A stretch of DNA of 47,783 nt, taken from NCBI RefSeq assembly GCF_002632825.1, contig NZ_NJAJ01000032.1, positions 1-47,783 of the forward strand, in the 5' to 3' direction. The notes below the pieces were generated by a model that ran no database searches, had not been told where the DNA came from, and saw only the letters and a program-made list of their open reading frames with translations. Origin of the DNA: Xenorhabdus stockiae. GTDB lineage: Bacteria; Pseudomonadota; Gammaproteobacteria; Enterobacterales; Enterobacteriaceae. The position numbers and the translations under genes are program-made. This document shows, one piece after another, positions 1 to 9,115 of this stretch; the stretch's first letter is position 1; the number at the start of each line of letters is the position of its first letter.

Positions 1-1
1 G

Positions 2-70
2 ACAAAACTGCGCCCACTGGGGGATGAAAAGACGACAAAAGTCGTCGACATCGCAGAAAATTTCAACTAA
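2..70 (+). CDS. Possible C-terminal end of a gene entering from the left edge
   Basis: Frame 2 is open from the window edge to a TAA at 68-70 and would encode 22 residues, beginning TKLRPLGDEK and ending DIAENFN. The composition is protein-like, but an open frame this short arises often by chance. I do not recognise the protein. A strong inverted repeat starts 10 bases after the stop, which would suit the end of a transcription unit. Confidence 0.22.
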   Translation, partial: TKLRPLGDEKTTKVVDIAENFN

Positions 71-79
71 CTTGTCCAT

Positions 80-140
80 GGCCTGTTCCTCCCCGGAGTA
101 GTTTTAGGCTTTCACCAAAACTTTGCTCCTGGAACAGGCC
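80..140. repeat. Nested inverted repeat, 10-bp perfect arms
   Basis: GGCCTGTTCC (80-89) is the exact reverse complement of GGAACAGGCC (131-140). Inside the loop GGAG.AGTTTT (95-104) pairs with AAAACT..GCTCC (117-129 with small bulges), giving a long two-tier hairpin. No U-run follows on either strand. It could be the 3' end structure of the left-edge gene, the distal end of the O-antigen ligase transcript, or a small mobile repeat. The sequence does not decide which. Confidence 0.6.
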
Positions 141-213
141 TCTCGTCAATTTCTTATCCAGAATTCAGGTTAATTACCTTTAAAATCAAAGTGATAATTT
201 TTCATTAAGCAAC

Positions 214-261
214 TGTAGATGATTTGAAATTTTCTAAAAGTGGACACTTTTGATATCTACA
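214..261. terminator. Nested palindrome just past the O-antigen ligase stop, possible terminator
   Basis: TGTAGAT (214-220) pairs with ATCTACA (255-261), and inside it AAAAGTG (236-242) pairs with CACTTTT (245-251). The structure begins 15 bases beyond the ligase stop codon on the minus strand. There is no clean GC stem plus U-run, so it is at best an atypical terminator or a stability hairpin. Confidence 0.35.
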
Positions 262-275
262 ACAGCTTTTGATTA

Positions 276-1502
276 CTAATTTTCTATCTCTACTTTATTC
301 AGTCTTTGCTGACAGAGGGCTATCAGTAAACCGAGATAAATACCTAAGGTGTTTAGGTGAACGGTTTCAAAGTTTCCTCTCACGATAAAATATCCAGTGA
401 AAGAGGTGAGCAAGATCAGTGTGGCTTGCTTATAACTGCCGTTATCCTGCTTCCACTGTTTGCCTGATTGTTTCAGGTAAACAAATACCAAAAACAGAAA
501 TCCCCCTAATCCTAGTATCCCAGCAGCAAACCATTCGGTCAGGAAAATATTATGGGGACCTAAGGATTCTTTGTATATCCACTTTGGATAGTTTTTAACG
601 TTATCATTATAAATCTGGTCGTAGATCTTATTGCCTGAGCCATAACCTTTGAATGGATTTTCCAGAATTAAGGTTAGGGCTGAACCTTGTGTTCCATTGT
701 GATATCGGTTACTGCTATCGGTTTGAGTTAGTTTATAATTTAAGGTGGCTTCTTTTGTTAGGTAGTCATGTTTAATAGCAAATAAAGCTGTACAAATAAT
801 AACGATGCTTGCAAGCAATGTTTTCCAGTTTTTATTCATCAATATCATCATAAAAAACATAACAAAAGCAGCTAGCCAAGCTCCCCTTGCCAGTGTTCCC
901 AGTAGTACAAAAGATACAGATAGAATCAACAAAACTGTCAGTACGAGGCGGATATAATTCTGGGGCTTCTGAAAATGCCAAAGGGCAACTAATACGGGGA
1001 AGAAGAATACAATTCCATGGGCTATATTACGGTGATTGTAGTTAGTGAAAGGCATAATGCCGTTCTGATAGTCCTGATAAAATAGGTATATCTCCTTCAT
1101 CGTGATAAAGAGTAATCCAAGCAGAAATGAGCCGATGATCATTTTCTGAATTTTCAGTTTATCCGTCTGACTTAGCGCTAAAGTAATCAATATGGCAGAA
1201 AGTACCACATCTCTAAAAAAAGGTGTTTTTATCTCATGGAAGCTGAGTTTTGGGTCAGGAGAGATAATGACAGAATAAATAGTGGTTAGCGTGAATATTC
1301 CCAAAGCCAACACAAGATTATTTTTCAGCGCAGCGAGGCATCCTTTAGGGTTTTTTATGATCCAGTAGAGCGCAGCCAGTGCTATCAAAGCAAAGAATAA
1401 GTTTTTATAACGAGTAACACCTGTAACGTAGACGAGTGAAATGTACCCCCCTACGAAAAACGTACTCCAAGATAAATGATTTCTGATTGTTTCTTTAAAC
1501 AT
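276..1502 (-). CDS. O-antigen ligase family membrane protein (WaaL/Wzy_C type)
   Basis: This is a polytopic inner-membrane protein of about 408 residues with roughly ten to twelve hydrophobic segments. It carries the usual O-antigen ligase/polymerase landmarks: an RGAW segment near the middle of the chain, then a large periplasmic loop holding NPFKGYG and GPHNIFLTEW with the conserved His. WaaL enzymes transfer polymer from undecaprenyl diphosphate to lipid A-core at the periplasmic face; Wzy polymerases share the fold, so the exact substrate is inferred. Start: the ATG at 1502 has AGG seven bases upstream, whereas the ATG at 1508 has no spacing for one. It is not beside other LPS core genes; its neighbours are phospholipid genes and fieF. 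I am sure of the family, less of ligase over polymerase, so no symbol is given. Confidence 0.82.
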   Translation of the reverse strand: MFKETIRNHLSWSTFFVGGYISLVYVTGVTRYKNLFFALIALAALYWIIKNPKGCLAALKNNLVLALGIFTLTTIYSVIISPDPKLSFHEIKTPFFRDVVLSAILITLALSQTDKLKIQKMIIGSFLLGLLFITMKEIYLFYQDYQNGIMPFTNYNHRNIAHGIVFFFPVLVALWHFQKPQNYIRLVLTVLLILSVSFVLLGTLARGAWLAAFVMFFMMILMNKNWKTLLASIVIICTALFAIKHDYLTKEATLNYKLTQTDSSNRYHNGTQGSALTLILENPFKGYGSGNKIYDQIYNDNVKNYPKWIYKESLGPHNIFLTEWFAAGILGLGGFLFLVFVYLKQSGKQWKQDNGSYKQATLILLTSFTGYFIVRGNFETVHLNTLGIYLGLLIALCQQRLNKVEIEN

Positions 1503-1652
1503 AACCATACCTGAACAAACACGGATTTTAGTGGATATTCTCTATTATTTTAGGCTTTGAGGCACGAATAAATAACAGGGCGATCATGTAAATTCCGTCA
1601 GGCAGGTCTCGTAAACCGTAAATTAGGGGGTATTTCAGTTCTTGTTATAAGC

Positions 1653-1779
1653 TATACACTTCGTCTTTCAAGTTGCCTCTTTGTTGGCCGCGCTCGCTCA
1701 CCCCAGTCACATAGTTATCTATGCTCCCGGGGATTCACTCTCTTGCCGCCGCGATGCATCTTGAAATCCATTGTGTATA
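1653..1779 (-). repeat. ERIC element (127 bp), copy 1
   Basis: A full-length 127-bp imperfect palindrome with ERIC landmarks: TATACAC and GTGTATA ends, the CAAGTTGCCTCTTTGTTGG block, and the central CACATAGTTATCTATG followed by CTCCCGGGGATT. It lies between the divergent O-antigen ligase and acyltransferase genes, about 150 bp upstream of the ligase start. Strand is given as the one reading ...ATGGATTTCAAG... toward the ligase gene. Confidence 0.95.
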
Positions 1780-1888
1780 TAGGCCTGTTGTTATCTTAGC
1801 CAATCTTGATTATCTTACCTGGTTAGTCTATTCAATTAAAAAATCTTATCACTGTTACTCTATATAAAAAGGGATAGGGATACCCTAT

Positions 1889-2530
1889 ATGGGAAAAATT
1901 TATAAAATCAGTTTGCTGTCGAGAAGCATAGGCGCGATGTTATCGGGCCTGTGTCGTCTCCTGACGGGGGTACGTGCGCGATGGGTTGGTTGCCAGCCAT
2001 CGACCAAGAGCCGGATTTATTATGCCAATCATTCCAGTCATCTGGATGGATTAGTCATTTGGTCCGGTCTTCCGCCTGTGTTGCGCCATTTGGTGCATCC
2101 GGTTGCGGCTCGTGATTATTGGGATAAAACCAAACTTCGCCGTTATCTTATTCATAAGGTATTTTGTGCTGTCTTGATCGAGCGTCAGGGGGAAAACAGT
2201 AACAGAAAAGAAATTCTGGCACCGTTGGAAAGTGTTCTGGCGCAAGGGGAGTCTTTGATTATTTTTCCGGAAGGAACTCGTGGGAACGGTGAGAAAATCA
2301 ATCCGTTCAAGAGTGGTCTGTATCATCTGGCCCGAAAATATCCTGATGCTGAACTTATCCCTGTTTATCTGGAAAATTTAAATCGTGCTTTACCAAAAGG
2401 AAAAAGGATATTAATCCCCGTTATTTGTTCGGCGACATTTGGTCAGCCTCTGGATAAATTGGCGGATGATGAAAGTAAGGAAGTCTTTTTACAACGTGCC
2501 CAGACTGCATTGGAGGAGCTGGTGTTATGA
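1889..2530 (+). CDS. PlsC-like 1-acylglycerol-3-phosphate O-acyltransferase family protein
   Basis: This 213-residue protein has the catalytic NHSSHLD box (HX4D, residues 47-53) and the glycerophosphate-binding FPEGTR motif (126-131) of lysophospholipid acyltransferases. The family moves an acyl group to a lysophospholipid at the cytoplasmic side of the inner membrane. It is shorter than housekeeping PlsC and only the family can be assigned. AGGG lies about eight bases before the ATG. Its stop overlaps the next ATG (ATGA, 2527-2530), so it is translationally coupled to a CdsA-like gene: acylation followed by CDP-activation of phosphatidate is a plausible joint role, which is inference. E. coli has no such pair at this position. 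Confidence 0.85.
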   Translation: MGKIYKISLLSRSIGAMLSGLCRLLTGVRARWVGCQPSTKSRIYYANHSSHLDGLVIWSGLPPVLRHLVHPVAARDYWDKTKLRRYLIHKVFCAVLIERQGENSNRKEILAPLESVLAQGESLIIFPEGTRGNGEKINPFKSGLYHLARKYPDAELIPVYLENLNRALPKGKRILIPVICSATFGQPLDKLADDESKEVFLQRAQTALEELVL

Positions 2531-3471
2531 CAGGGATAGATCATGATTTGGTGTTGTTGTTTAGCGGGATTTTTGGCGTACTGATTATTGCCAGTGTGAT
2601 TGGCGGTATTCTGTCACTCTGTTATTCAGGGGAAAAACGAAACGCAACCATCGATAATCTGAATGCCCGTATTCGTGGCTGGTGGATGATGTGTATTGTT
2701 TGTGTGCTGGCCGTAGTTATCGGGCCAATTGGGTCCGTTGTGTTGTTTTCTGTCATGTCTTTTTTTGCCTTGCGCGAATTTATCACTCTCACCCCGACTC
2801 GTCGCAGTGACCATGAGGCACTGTTCTGGTGTTTCTTCGGTTTTTTGCCGATTCAGTACGTGTTAGTTGGAATGCAGTGGTACGGGCTGTTTTCGGTGTT
2901 TATACCCGTTTATGTTTTTCTGTTTTTACCGGCCCGTATTGCTTTGGTCGGTGATACCACTCACTTTCTGGAGCGTACCGCAAAAATACAGTGGGGAATG
3001 CTGGTAACGGTGTTTGCCATTAGCCATGCACCGGCTTTGTTGATGTTAGATATCGCGGAATATCAGGGGCAGAATATCAAGCTATTGCTGTTTTTGATGA
3101 TTGTGGCGCAAATGTCTGATGTTTTGCAGTATGTGTTCGGGAAATTATTCGGCAAGCGACCGATTGTACCGAAATTAAGCCCGAATAAAACGGTTGAAGG
3201 GTTTATCGGCGGTATCTTAGCTTCGGTATTGTTGGGAATGTCACTGTATTGGATAACGCCATTTTCTCCGTGGGTAGCAGGAGGGATGTCACTGGCTATT
3301 ACCTTGATGGGGTTCATCGGTGGGCTGTGTATGTCAGCGATCAAGCGTGACAGCGGCGTGAAAGATTTTGGTGAGATTATTGAAGGCCACGGCGGTATGT
3401 TGGACAGAATCGATTCTCTTTGCTTTTCTGCCCCTATATTTTTCCATTTAACGCGCTATTTTTATACCTGA
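2527..3471 (+). CDS. CdsA-like phosphatidate cytidylyltransferase
   Basis: This 314-residue protein with about eight membrane segments ends in the CDP-diacylglycerol synthase signature: IKRDSGVKDFG, then EGHGGMLDRIDS. That motif binds CTP, Mg and phosphatidate, and the enzyme makes CDP-diacylglycerol, precursor of PE, PG and cardiolipin. It resembles the E. coli paralogue YnbB more than a lone housekeeping CdsA, judged from context and not from an alignment. Translation starts at an ATG overlapping the upstream stop and is served by a strong GGAGGAG inside the acyltransferase gene, so the two are coupled. With the acyltransferase it could supply a dedicated phospholipid pool; the purpose is unknown. 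Confidence 0.87.
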   Translation: MTGIDHDLVLLFSGIFGVLIIASVIGGILSLCYSGEKRNATIDNLNARIRGWWMMCIVCVLAVVIGPIGSVVLFSVMSFFALREFITLTPTRRSDHEALFWCFFGFLPIQYVLVGMQWYGLFSVFIPVYVFLFLPARIALVGDTTHFLERTAKIQWGMLVTVFAISHAPALLMLDIAEYQGQNIKLLLFLMIVAQMSDVLQYVFGKLFGKRPIVPKLSPNKTVEGFIGGILASVLLGMSLYWITPFSPWVAGGMSLAITLMGFIGGLCMSAIKRDSGVKDFGEIIEGHGGMLDRIDSLCFSAPIFFHLTRYFYT

Positions 3472-3507
3472 TACAGACCATCCTGAATAACTTTGAGGGC
3501 TGTGAAT

Positions 3508-4407
3508 ATGGGTATTAATTATGGCCGATGGGTCAGTACTGCTGCACTGGTGGCGACAATACTGGCCAGTATATTGTTAGTTGTGAAGATTTTTGCCTGG
3601 TGGTTTACCGGCTCGGTGAGTTTATTGGCGGCACTGGTAGATTCTCTGGTCGATCTGGCTGCTTCTCTGACTAATTTTTTTGTCGTGCGTTATTCCCTTC
3701 AGCCAGCGGATGAAGAACATACTTTCGGGCATGGTAAGGCCGAGTCACTGGCTGCTCTTGCCCAAAGTATGTTTGTTTCCGGCTCAGCGATTTTTCTGTT
3801 TTTGACCGGCTTTCAGCATTTGTTTTCTCCCCAGCCTTTAGAGCATGCCGCTGTGGGTGTTTGGGTAATCATTATTGCCATTGCTTCAACAAGCTGTCTG
3901 GTTATTTTTCAGAAATGGGTGATTAATAAAACTCAAAGTCAGGCTATTCGTGCCGATATGTTGCATTACAAATCTGATTTATTAATGAATGGCGCGATTT
4001 TGGTGGCATTGGTTTTGAGTGTCTACGGGTTCCGACGAGCAGATGCTTTATTCGCGTTGGGAATTGGTGTGTATATTCTCTATAGCGCGTTAAGAATGGG
4101 ATACGATGCGATCCAGTCTTTACTGGATCGAGCCTTGCCAGATGAGGAACGGCAGGAGATTATAGAGATTATCAGAAATTACCCCGGTGTTTCCGGCGGG
4201 CATGATCTGCGAACCCGCCAATCGGGGCCGACGAGGTTTATTCAGTTTCATCTTGAAATAGATGATAATTTACCGTTGGTACAGGCTCATGCTTTAGCCG
4301 AAGGAATTGAAAATAAATTGCGTGATAGGTTTCCCGGTGCCGATATTATTATCCATCAGGATCCCAACTCTGTTGTTCCTGATGAACATAAAAACAATTG
4401 GGATTGA
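3508..4407 (+). CDS. fieF: Cation diffusion facilitator FieF (Fe2+/Zn2+ efflux)
   Basis: Inner-membrane CDF antiporter that exports Fe(II), Zn(II) and Cd(II) in exchange for protons. From the ATG at 3508 it is 299 residues, matching E. coli FieF (YiiP) at 300. The transport site is intact: Asp45 and Asp49 in helix 2, His153 and Asp157 in ADMLHYKSD. The loop site Asp68, His71, His75 (DEEHTFGHG) and the C-terminal cytoplasmic metal domain, with [19 protein letters not shown] and HQDP, are present. A TTG 15 bases upstream is open in frame but would add residues the family lacks. It follows the CdsA-like gene by 36 bp and may be read with it. In E. coli it also sits next to pfkA. Confidence 0.96.
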   Translation: MGINYGRWVSTAALVATILASILLVVKIFAWWFTGSVSLLAALVDSLVDLAASLTNFFVVRYSLQPADEEHTFGHGKAESLAALAQSMFVSGSAIFLFLTGFQHLFSPQPLEHAAVGVWVIIIAIASTSCLVIFQKWVINKTQSQAIRADMLHYKSDLLMNGAILVALVLSVYGFRRADALFALGIGVYILYSALRMGYDAIQSLLDRALPDEERQEIIEIIRNYPGVSGGHDLRTRQSGPTRFIQFHLEIDDNLPLVQAHALAEGIENKLRDRFPGADIIIHQDPNSVVPDEHKNNWD

Positions 4408-4619
4408 TAGAAGAATTTATTCATAATCAAAATAATGTCAAAAAGTAGACAAAAGATTGATGCAGACTGAATGTTTTTCCGTATCATGGGCGCGGTTGAA
4501 TCAATTCAGCTAATGAATTGGCAATCAAAAATTTAGTGAAATAATCGTCGTGAACCTTCTCTTTTGGAAGGGCAGTCAGCAGATTAGGCAAATATTACAT
4601 CTATAAGTCAGAGGTCATC

Positions 4620-5597
4620 ATGATCAACAAGATTAAAAGAATCGGAGTCTTAACGAGCGGTGGAGATGCACCGGGTATGAACGCCGCTATTCGTGGAGTT
4701 GTTCGTGCCGCTTTAACCGAAGGGTTAGAGGTTTATGGTATTTATGATGGCTATCTGGGGCTGTATGAAAACAGGATGAAAAAGCTCGATCGCTACAGTG
4801 TTTCCGACATGATTAACCGTGGCGGCACGTTTTTAGGCTCGGCACGTTTCCCTGAGTTCAGGGATGATAAAGTGCGTGAAATTGCTATCGAAAACATGCG
4901 TAAGAATGAAATTGATGCGCTGGTGGTGATTGGTGGTGATGGTTCTTATCTGGGAGCGAAAAAACTGACTGAGGCGGGTTTCCCCTGCATTGGCCTGCCC
5001 GGTACGATAGATAATGATGTTGCGGGAACAGATTACACTATCGGTTATTTTACAGCGTTGGATACGGTTGTTGAAGCTATTGACCGTCTGCGCGATACCT
5101 CAACCTCCCACAAGCGTATTTCTATTGTTGAAGTGATGGGACGTTACTGCGGTGACTTGACGTTGTCTGCGGCAATTGCAGGTGGATGTGAGTTTATCGT
5201 GCTGCCTGAACGTGAAATTCCGTTTGATCGCGAAGAATTGTTGGCTGAAATTCAAGCTGGTATCCAGAAAGGTAAGCGTCATGCCATTGTTGCGATTACG
5301 GAGCATGTCTGCGATGTTGATGAGCTGGCAAAATATATTGAAGCGGAAACACGTCACGAAACGCGGGCAACGGTATTAGGTCATATTCAGCGTGGTGGTG
5401 CGCCAGTGGCTTATGACCGTATTCTGGCATCACGTATGGGGGCTTATTCTGTTCAGCTGTTGCTGGAAGGATGTGGCGGCCGTTGTGTTGGTATCCAGAA
5501 CGAAAAACTTGTTCATCATGACATTATTGATGCGGTGCAGAATATGCAGCGTATCTTCAAGAAAGATTGGTTAGAAACAGCGAAGAAACTTTACTAA
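4620..5597 (+). CDS. pfkA: 6-phosphofructokinase I
   Basis: ATP-dependent phosphofructokinase, the committed step of glycolysis, a cytoplasmic homotetramer. The 325-residue product has the ATP loop [11 protein letters not shown] near residues 11-21, IGGDGSY near 104-110, and the catalytic TIDND motif with the base Asp at about 131. The effector and fructose-6-phosphate segments ([16 protein letters not shown]) are conserved. It is five residues longer than E. coli PfkA, mostly at the N-terminus. AGAGGT stands seven bases before the ATG. It is preceded by a 212-bp gap long enough for its own promoter and followed by a good terminator, so it is probably monocistronic. The fieF-pfkA-sbp order is as in E. 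coli. Confidence 0.98.
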   Translation: MINKIKRIGVLTSGGDAPGMNAAIRGVVRAALTEGLEVYGIYDGYLGLYENRMKKLDRYSVSDMINRGGTFLGSARFPEFRDDKVREIAIENMRKNEIDALVVIGGDGSYLGAKKLTEAGFPCIGLPGTIDNDVAGTDYTIGYFTALDTVVEAIDRLRDTSTSHKRISIVEVMGRYCGDLTLSAAIAGGCEFIVLPEREIPFDREELLAEIQAGIQKGKRHAIVAITEHVCDVDELAKYIEAETRHETRATVLGHIQRGGAPVAYDRILASRMGAYSVQLLLEGCGGRCVGIQNEKLVHHDIIDAVQNMQRIFKKDWLETAKKLY

Positions 5598-5621
5598 CCT
5601 TCATAAGAGCGCTTTTCCGAT

Positions 5622-5659
5622 ACAGTCATATGATATTTATATGGCTGTTTTTCTTTTTA
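5622..5659 (+). terminator. Rho-independent terminator of pfkA
   Basis: ACAGTCATAT (622-631 of this kilobase) pairs with ATATGGCTGT (639-648), one G-U pair, 7-base loop, followed by TTTTCTTTTT. It starts 25 bases after the pfkA stop. Confidence 0.85.
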
Positions 5660-5787
5660 TCTCTCTCCTTTTCATACGTCATATTCCCATAATGAATAAG
5701 TGGAAATTTAAAATTATTTCTGCGGCATAACGCTTTCTGTCAATTTTACGATGAAAATCATACCCAATATTGAGGAGAGCATTTCCG

Positions 5788-6840
5788 ATGATTACGCCTA
5801 TGAAATGGAAGAGGATGAAATGGAGAATAAGCCGGTATTCCCCATTGATGGTGCTGTTGCTGGTTATTCTGACCGGAGGAAATGCTTGGGCGAAAGATTT
5901 ACAGCTCCTGAATGTTTCTTATGACCCGACGCGTGAGTTATATCAGCAATATAATCAGGCATTCAGCCAATATTGGCAGCAGAAAACCGGAGATCGGATC
6001 ACAATCCGGCAATCACACGGTGGTTCAGGCAAACAGGCAACTTCAGTTATCAATGGTCTTCAGGCCGATGTGGTGACACTGGCTCTGGCCTATGATGTGG
6101 ATGCGATTGCAGAGCGTGGTCGGATTGCCAAAAATTGGCTTCACCGCTTACCCGATAATTCAGCGCCTTACACATCAACTATTGTTTTTCTGGTAAGAAA
6201 GGGTAATCCTAAACATATCAAAGATTGGTCAGATTTGGTCCGACCTGATGTTGCGATTGTCACCCCAAATCCTAAAACATCCGGTGGTGCACGCTGGAAT
6301 TATCTGGCTGCCTGGGGATATGCGCTGGCTCATAATAATCAGGACCAATCTAAGGCAAAAGCCTTCGTGAAGGCGCTGTATAAAAATGTTGAAGTCTTAG
6401 ACTCCGGTGCCCGTGGCGCAACGAGTACGTTTGTTGAGCGCGGGATTGGGGATGTGTTGATTGCATGGGAAAATGAAGCATTACTGGCAATTCATACGTT
6501 AGATAACGGAGAGCAGGGAAAAGGGCAATTTGAAATTGTCACTCCGAGTATGTCTATTCTGGCAGAGCCAACTGTGGCGGTAGTCGATAAAGTTGTCGAT
6601 AAGCGAGGCACACGTGAATTGGCAACAGAATACTTGAAATACCTGTATTCACCGGTCGGGCAGGAAATTGCCGCAAAAAACTATTATCGTCCTCGTGATA
6701 AAACGATTATCGAAAAGTACCGTGCCACCTTTCCTGAGCTGAAATTATTCACTGTTGATGACGTATTTGGTGGCTGGGAAAAAGCGCAGAAAGAACATTT
6801 TGCCACAGGTGGGGTATTTGATGAGATTATTCGCCGTTAA
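5788..6840 (+). CDS. sbp: Periplasmic sulfate-binding protein
   Basis: Substrate-binding component of sulfate ABC import. An N-terminal signal peptide with a basic start and the hydrophobic run LMVLLLVIL ends in AWA before KDLQLL, where cleavage is expected. The mature protein is almost collinear with E. coli Sbp: [32 protein letters not shown] and the C-terminal YYRPRD. The chosen ATG has GAGGAG ten bases upstream; an in-frame TTG at 5770 lacks one. The signal region is longer than in E. coli (350 residues in total against 329). The cysTWA permease genes are not in this window. The E. coli neighbour cdh is absent and tpiA follows directly, convergent. Confidence 0.96.
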   Translation: MITPMKWKRMKWRISRYSPLMVLLLVILTGGNAWAKDLQLLNVSYDPTRELYQQYNQAFSQYWQQKTGDRITIRQSHGGSGKQATSVINGLQADVVTLALAYDVDAIAERGRIAKNWLHRLPDNSAPYTSTIVFLVRKGNPKHIKDWSDLVRPDVAIVTPNPKTSGGARWNYLAAWGYALAHNNQDQSKAKAFVKALYKNVEVLDSGARGATSTFVERGIGDVLIAWENEALLAIHTLDNGEQGKGQFEIVTPSMSILAEPTVAVVDKVVDKRGTRELATEYLKYLYSPVGQEIAAKNYYRPRDKTIIEKYRATFPELKLFTVDDVFGGWEKAQKEHFATGGVFDEIIRR

Positions 6841-6863
6841 CTGACCGGTAAGAAAAAAGTCAG

Positions 6864-6897
6864 AAGGATAATCGCCACTGCGGTGACGATTATCTTT
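6864..6897. terminator. Bidirectional terminator between sbp and tpiA
   Basis: GATAATCG (6867-6874) pairs exactly with CGATTATC (6887-6894); the stem can extend by A-T/G-U pairs. CTTT follows on the plus strand, and on the minus strand the stem is followed by a TTTTTT run (complement of 6853-6858). It lies between convergent genes, so it can serve both. Confidence 0.75.
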
Positions 6898-6905
6898 GTA
6901 AGTTC

Positions 6906-7673
6906 TTAGGCTTTTTTCGCTTCAGCTGCTGCCTTCACGATAACGGCAAATGCATCAGCTTTCAGTGATGCTCCGCCAACCAGAGCACCATCAATGTCTG
7001 GCTGAGTAAACAATTCTGCTGCGTTGCTGGCGTTAACAGAGCCACCGTATTGAATAATGACTTGCTCAGCGATAGCCGTATCCTGTTTAGCAATGTGATC
7101 ACGAATGAATTTATGAACAGCCTGTGCTTGTGCAGGAGTGGCGGATTTTCCGGTGCCGATAGCCCAGACAGGTTCGTAAGCAATAACGGTGTTTTTAAAC
7201 GCTTCTGCGCCCAGTGTGTTCAGAACGGCATCAATCTGGCGCGCACAGACGGCTTCTGTCTGGCCTGCTTCATTTTCTTGTTCAGTTTCCCCAATACACA
7301 GAACCGGGATAAGCCCTTGTTCTTTCAGAATAGCGAATTTTTTCGCAATGAACTCATCGCTTTCTTTGTGGTAAGTACGGCGTTCGGAGTGACCGATAAT
7401 GATATATTTTGCGCCCACATCTTTCAGCATTTCTGCGGAAGTTTCGCCTGTATATGCACCGGAAAGATTAACGCCTACATCTTGAGCACCCAGTGCGATA
7501 CGGCTACCAGCCAGTGCATTATTTGCCAGAGTGACATAAACAGTTGGTGGTGCAATAGCGACGCCACAGCCGTCAACGTTGCTCAGTTCTTTACGCAGGC
7601 CTGCAATCAGGTCGTTAACCATGTGGGTACTGCCATTGAGTTTCCAGTTACCCATAACTAATGGATGTCGCAT
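6906..7673 (-). CDS. tpiA: Triosephosphate isomerase
   Basis: Interconverts dihydroxyacetone phosphate and glyceraldehyde 3-phosphate; cytoplasmic TIM-barrel dimer. From the ATG at 7673 it has 255 residues, identical in length to E. coli TpiA. Visible are the substrate Lys in GNWKLNG, the catalytic His in IIGHSERR, the catalytic Glu in [12 protein letters not shown] and the phosphate loop YGGSVNA. The start is fixed by GGAGGG about seven bases upstream; the frame stays open 25 codons further upstream, but that stretch (MAYRYSREH...) is not enzyme-like. An ERIC lies 80 bp upstream of the start. Confidence 0.98.
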   Translation of the reverse strand: MRHPLVMGNWKLNGSTHMVNDLIAGLRKELSNVDGCGVAIAPPTVYVTLANNALAGSRIALGAQDVGVNLSGAYTGETSAEMLKDVGAKYIIIGHSERRTYHKESDEFIAKKFAILKEQGLIPVLCIGETEQENEAGQTEAVCARQIDAVLNTLGAEAFKNTVIAYEPVWAIGTGKSATPAQAQAVHKFIRDHIAKQDTAIAEQVIIQYGGSVNASNAAELFTQPDIDGALVGGASLKADAFAVIVKAAAEAKKA

Positions 7674-7752
7674 GTTTTTCCCTCCAACCAGAAAAATAAT
7701 CAAATTGCGAACTAAATGAATGTGCTCTCGTGAGTAGCGATACGCCATTCTC

Positions 7753-7879
7753 TATACCCGTCGTCTTGCAAGTTGCCTCTTTGTTGGCTACGCTCGCTCA
7801 CCCCAGTCACATAGTTATCTATGCTCCCGGGAATTTGCTCCCTTGCCGCCTCGATGCAACTCGAAATCCATAGGGTATA
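7753..7879 (-). repeat. ERIC element (127 bp), copy 2
   Basis: Exactly 127 bp from TATACCC to GGGTATA, with the GTTGCCTCTTTGTTGG block and the CACATAGTTATCTATG centre. It lies 80 bp upstream of tpiA, between tpiA and yiiQ, so it is probably transcribed into the tpiA leader or the yiiQ tail region. The strand given reads toward tpiA. Confidence 0.95.
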
Positions 7880-7936
7880 TAAATGCAAGGCCGACAGTAT
7901 AAAGATCATCGGCTCGAATAGCTCTGCGCTATGTCA

Positions 7937-8557
7937 CTAATTTTCATTTGCTGGTACGTCAGATAGTGATAGCTTAATCGGTTCAATAGCGAAGGTCATT
8001 ATATTTTCGCTGCTGTTTACGATGATATAGCGTATCGCCCCGATTTTTAGACTGTAAAAAGGTTGTGTTTCCGCCATCTTAAAAAGTTTCTCTGTTTGTG
8101 TCTGAGCCTGTTCCAGAGAAAGTGTGGGCTCAAACTGGCGGGTTATGGCGGCGATATACTTTTTCGTCAGGAGCAGATTTTGCTCTTTTTCCTGTGCGAG
8201 TTGGGATGGCAGTAATGTAATTTGCAGACTCTTAATTTTTTCACTGCCTCTTTCCAGTACGGCGGAAGAGTAGATTTTTTCGTTGATCTTGCTGGCAGCA
8301 CGGATAAAAGGCAGAGAGATATCGGTGCTCGTAATAACTTTATATTCGTGCAGCAGAATATCAGGATGACTTTTATTGTATTTTTCCCGGAAGGCCGGGA
8401 TATTGTCTTCAAAAGTCGGGGAATCAGGCAGGAGATACATTAACTGTGGGCGCAGATCTGGTGTGACAGAAGGCTCACCTGCAGTGCTTGAGAATGGTAA
8501 ACCGATACCAAAAGCGATTAATATTGTCAGCAGAAGTTTATTTATGCCTGTTTTCAT
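7937..8557 (-). CDS. yiiQ: Exported DUF1454 family protein YiiQ
   Basis: A 206-residue homologue of E. coli YiiQ (about 199), function unknown. The N-terminus has a signal peptide (hydrophobic LLLTILIAFGIGLPF then a small-residue site near STAG), so the product is probably periplasmic. Family-typical blocks include RAASKINEKIYSSAVLERG, and IRYIIVN followed by FAIEPIKLSLS near the end. It is divergent from yiiR with only 77 bp between starts, as in E. coli, and upstream of tpiA on the same strand with an ERIC between. Confidence 0.9.
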   Translation of the reverse strand: MKTGINKLLLTILIAFGIGLPFSSTAGEPSVTPDLRPQLMYLLPDSPTFEDNIPAFREKYNKSHPDILLHEYKVITSTDISLPFIRAASKINEKIYSSAVLERGSEKIKSLQITLLPSQLAQEKEQNLLLTKKYIAAITRQFEPTLSLEQAQTQTEKLFKMAETQPFYSLKIGAIRYIIVNSSENIMTFAIEPIKLSLSDVPANEN

Positions 8558-8634
8558 GTTGTTACTCGCCGAATGTAAGTCGCGGAAAAAGTGTCAATGG
8601 CAGAAAAACAGTATCCACAATTGGGAAAGAATAC

Positions 8635-9081
8635 ATGACATTACAACAATGGGGATTTTCATTCAAAGGTCGCATCGGGCGACGGGAGTTCTGGATCGGA
8701 ATTGGTATCTGTTTTGCTCTGATTTTTATTCTCCTCACTCTGCATGGAATGAATGTTCTCCCCATGAATTTTGCGGCAGTATGCACGGCACTGATATTGT
8801 ATCCGACAGCGGCGATTTTTTCGAAGCGCCTGCATGATCGCAATAAACGCGGAGGGTGGGCGTTATTGCTGATATTGGCCTGGTTTTTGCTCTCTCTCGA
8901 CTGGAATATGCTAGCACCCATATGGCAGTGGGGAATTGGCCGTTTTATCCCGACACTGATTTTTGTCATGATCATACTGGACTGTGGAGTATTCCGGGGT
9001 ACGGAAGGTGCAAACCGTTTTGGTGAATCGGCAGAAATGGTTGAGTACATCTCTGCCGGCAATTCTGCACAAAAACATTAA
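8635..9081 (+). CDS. yiiR: DUF805 inner-membrane protein YiiR
   Basis: A 148-residue DUF805 protein with four predicted membrane segments, like E. coli YiiR (about 146). It opens with the family pattern QQWGFSFKGRIGRREFW, has KRLHDRNKRGGWALL after the second helix, and ends with DCGVFRGTEGANRFGE. The function is unknown. The ATG at 8635 follows GGGAAAGA eight bases upstream; the frame stays open to 8488 upstream but that part overlaps yiiQ and is not membrane-like. It is convergent with fpr, 34 bp apart. Confidence 0.9.
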   Translation: MTLQQWGFSFKGRIGRREFWIGIGICFALIFILLTLHGMNVLPMNFAAVCTALILYPTAAIFSKRLHDRNKRGGWALLLILAWFLLSLDWNMLAPIWQWGIGRFIPTLIFVMIILDCGVFRGTEGANRFGESAEMVEYISAGNSAQKH

Positions 9082-9115
9082 ATGGTCATATATCCAATGA
9101 GTTGATTTATGAACA

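Noticed and set aside
80-140. Integron attC-like recombination site
   Set aside because: The arms are perfect and symmetrical and lack the RYYYAAC/GTTRRRY core pair and unpaired extrahelical bases of attC; no integrase or cassette array is present.
7050-7661. 203-codon open frame antisense to tpiA
   Set aside because: It is wholly inside tpiA on the opposite strand, is Cys/Phe/Ser-rich and has no ribosome-binding site or family features; a shadow of a well-conserved gene.
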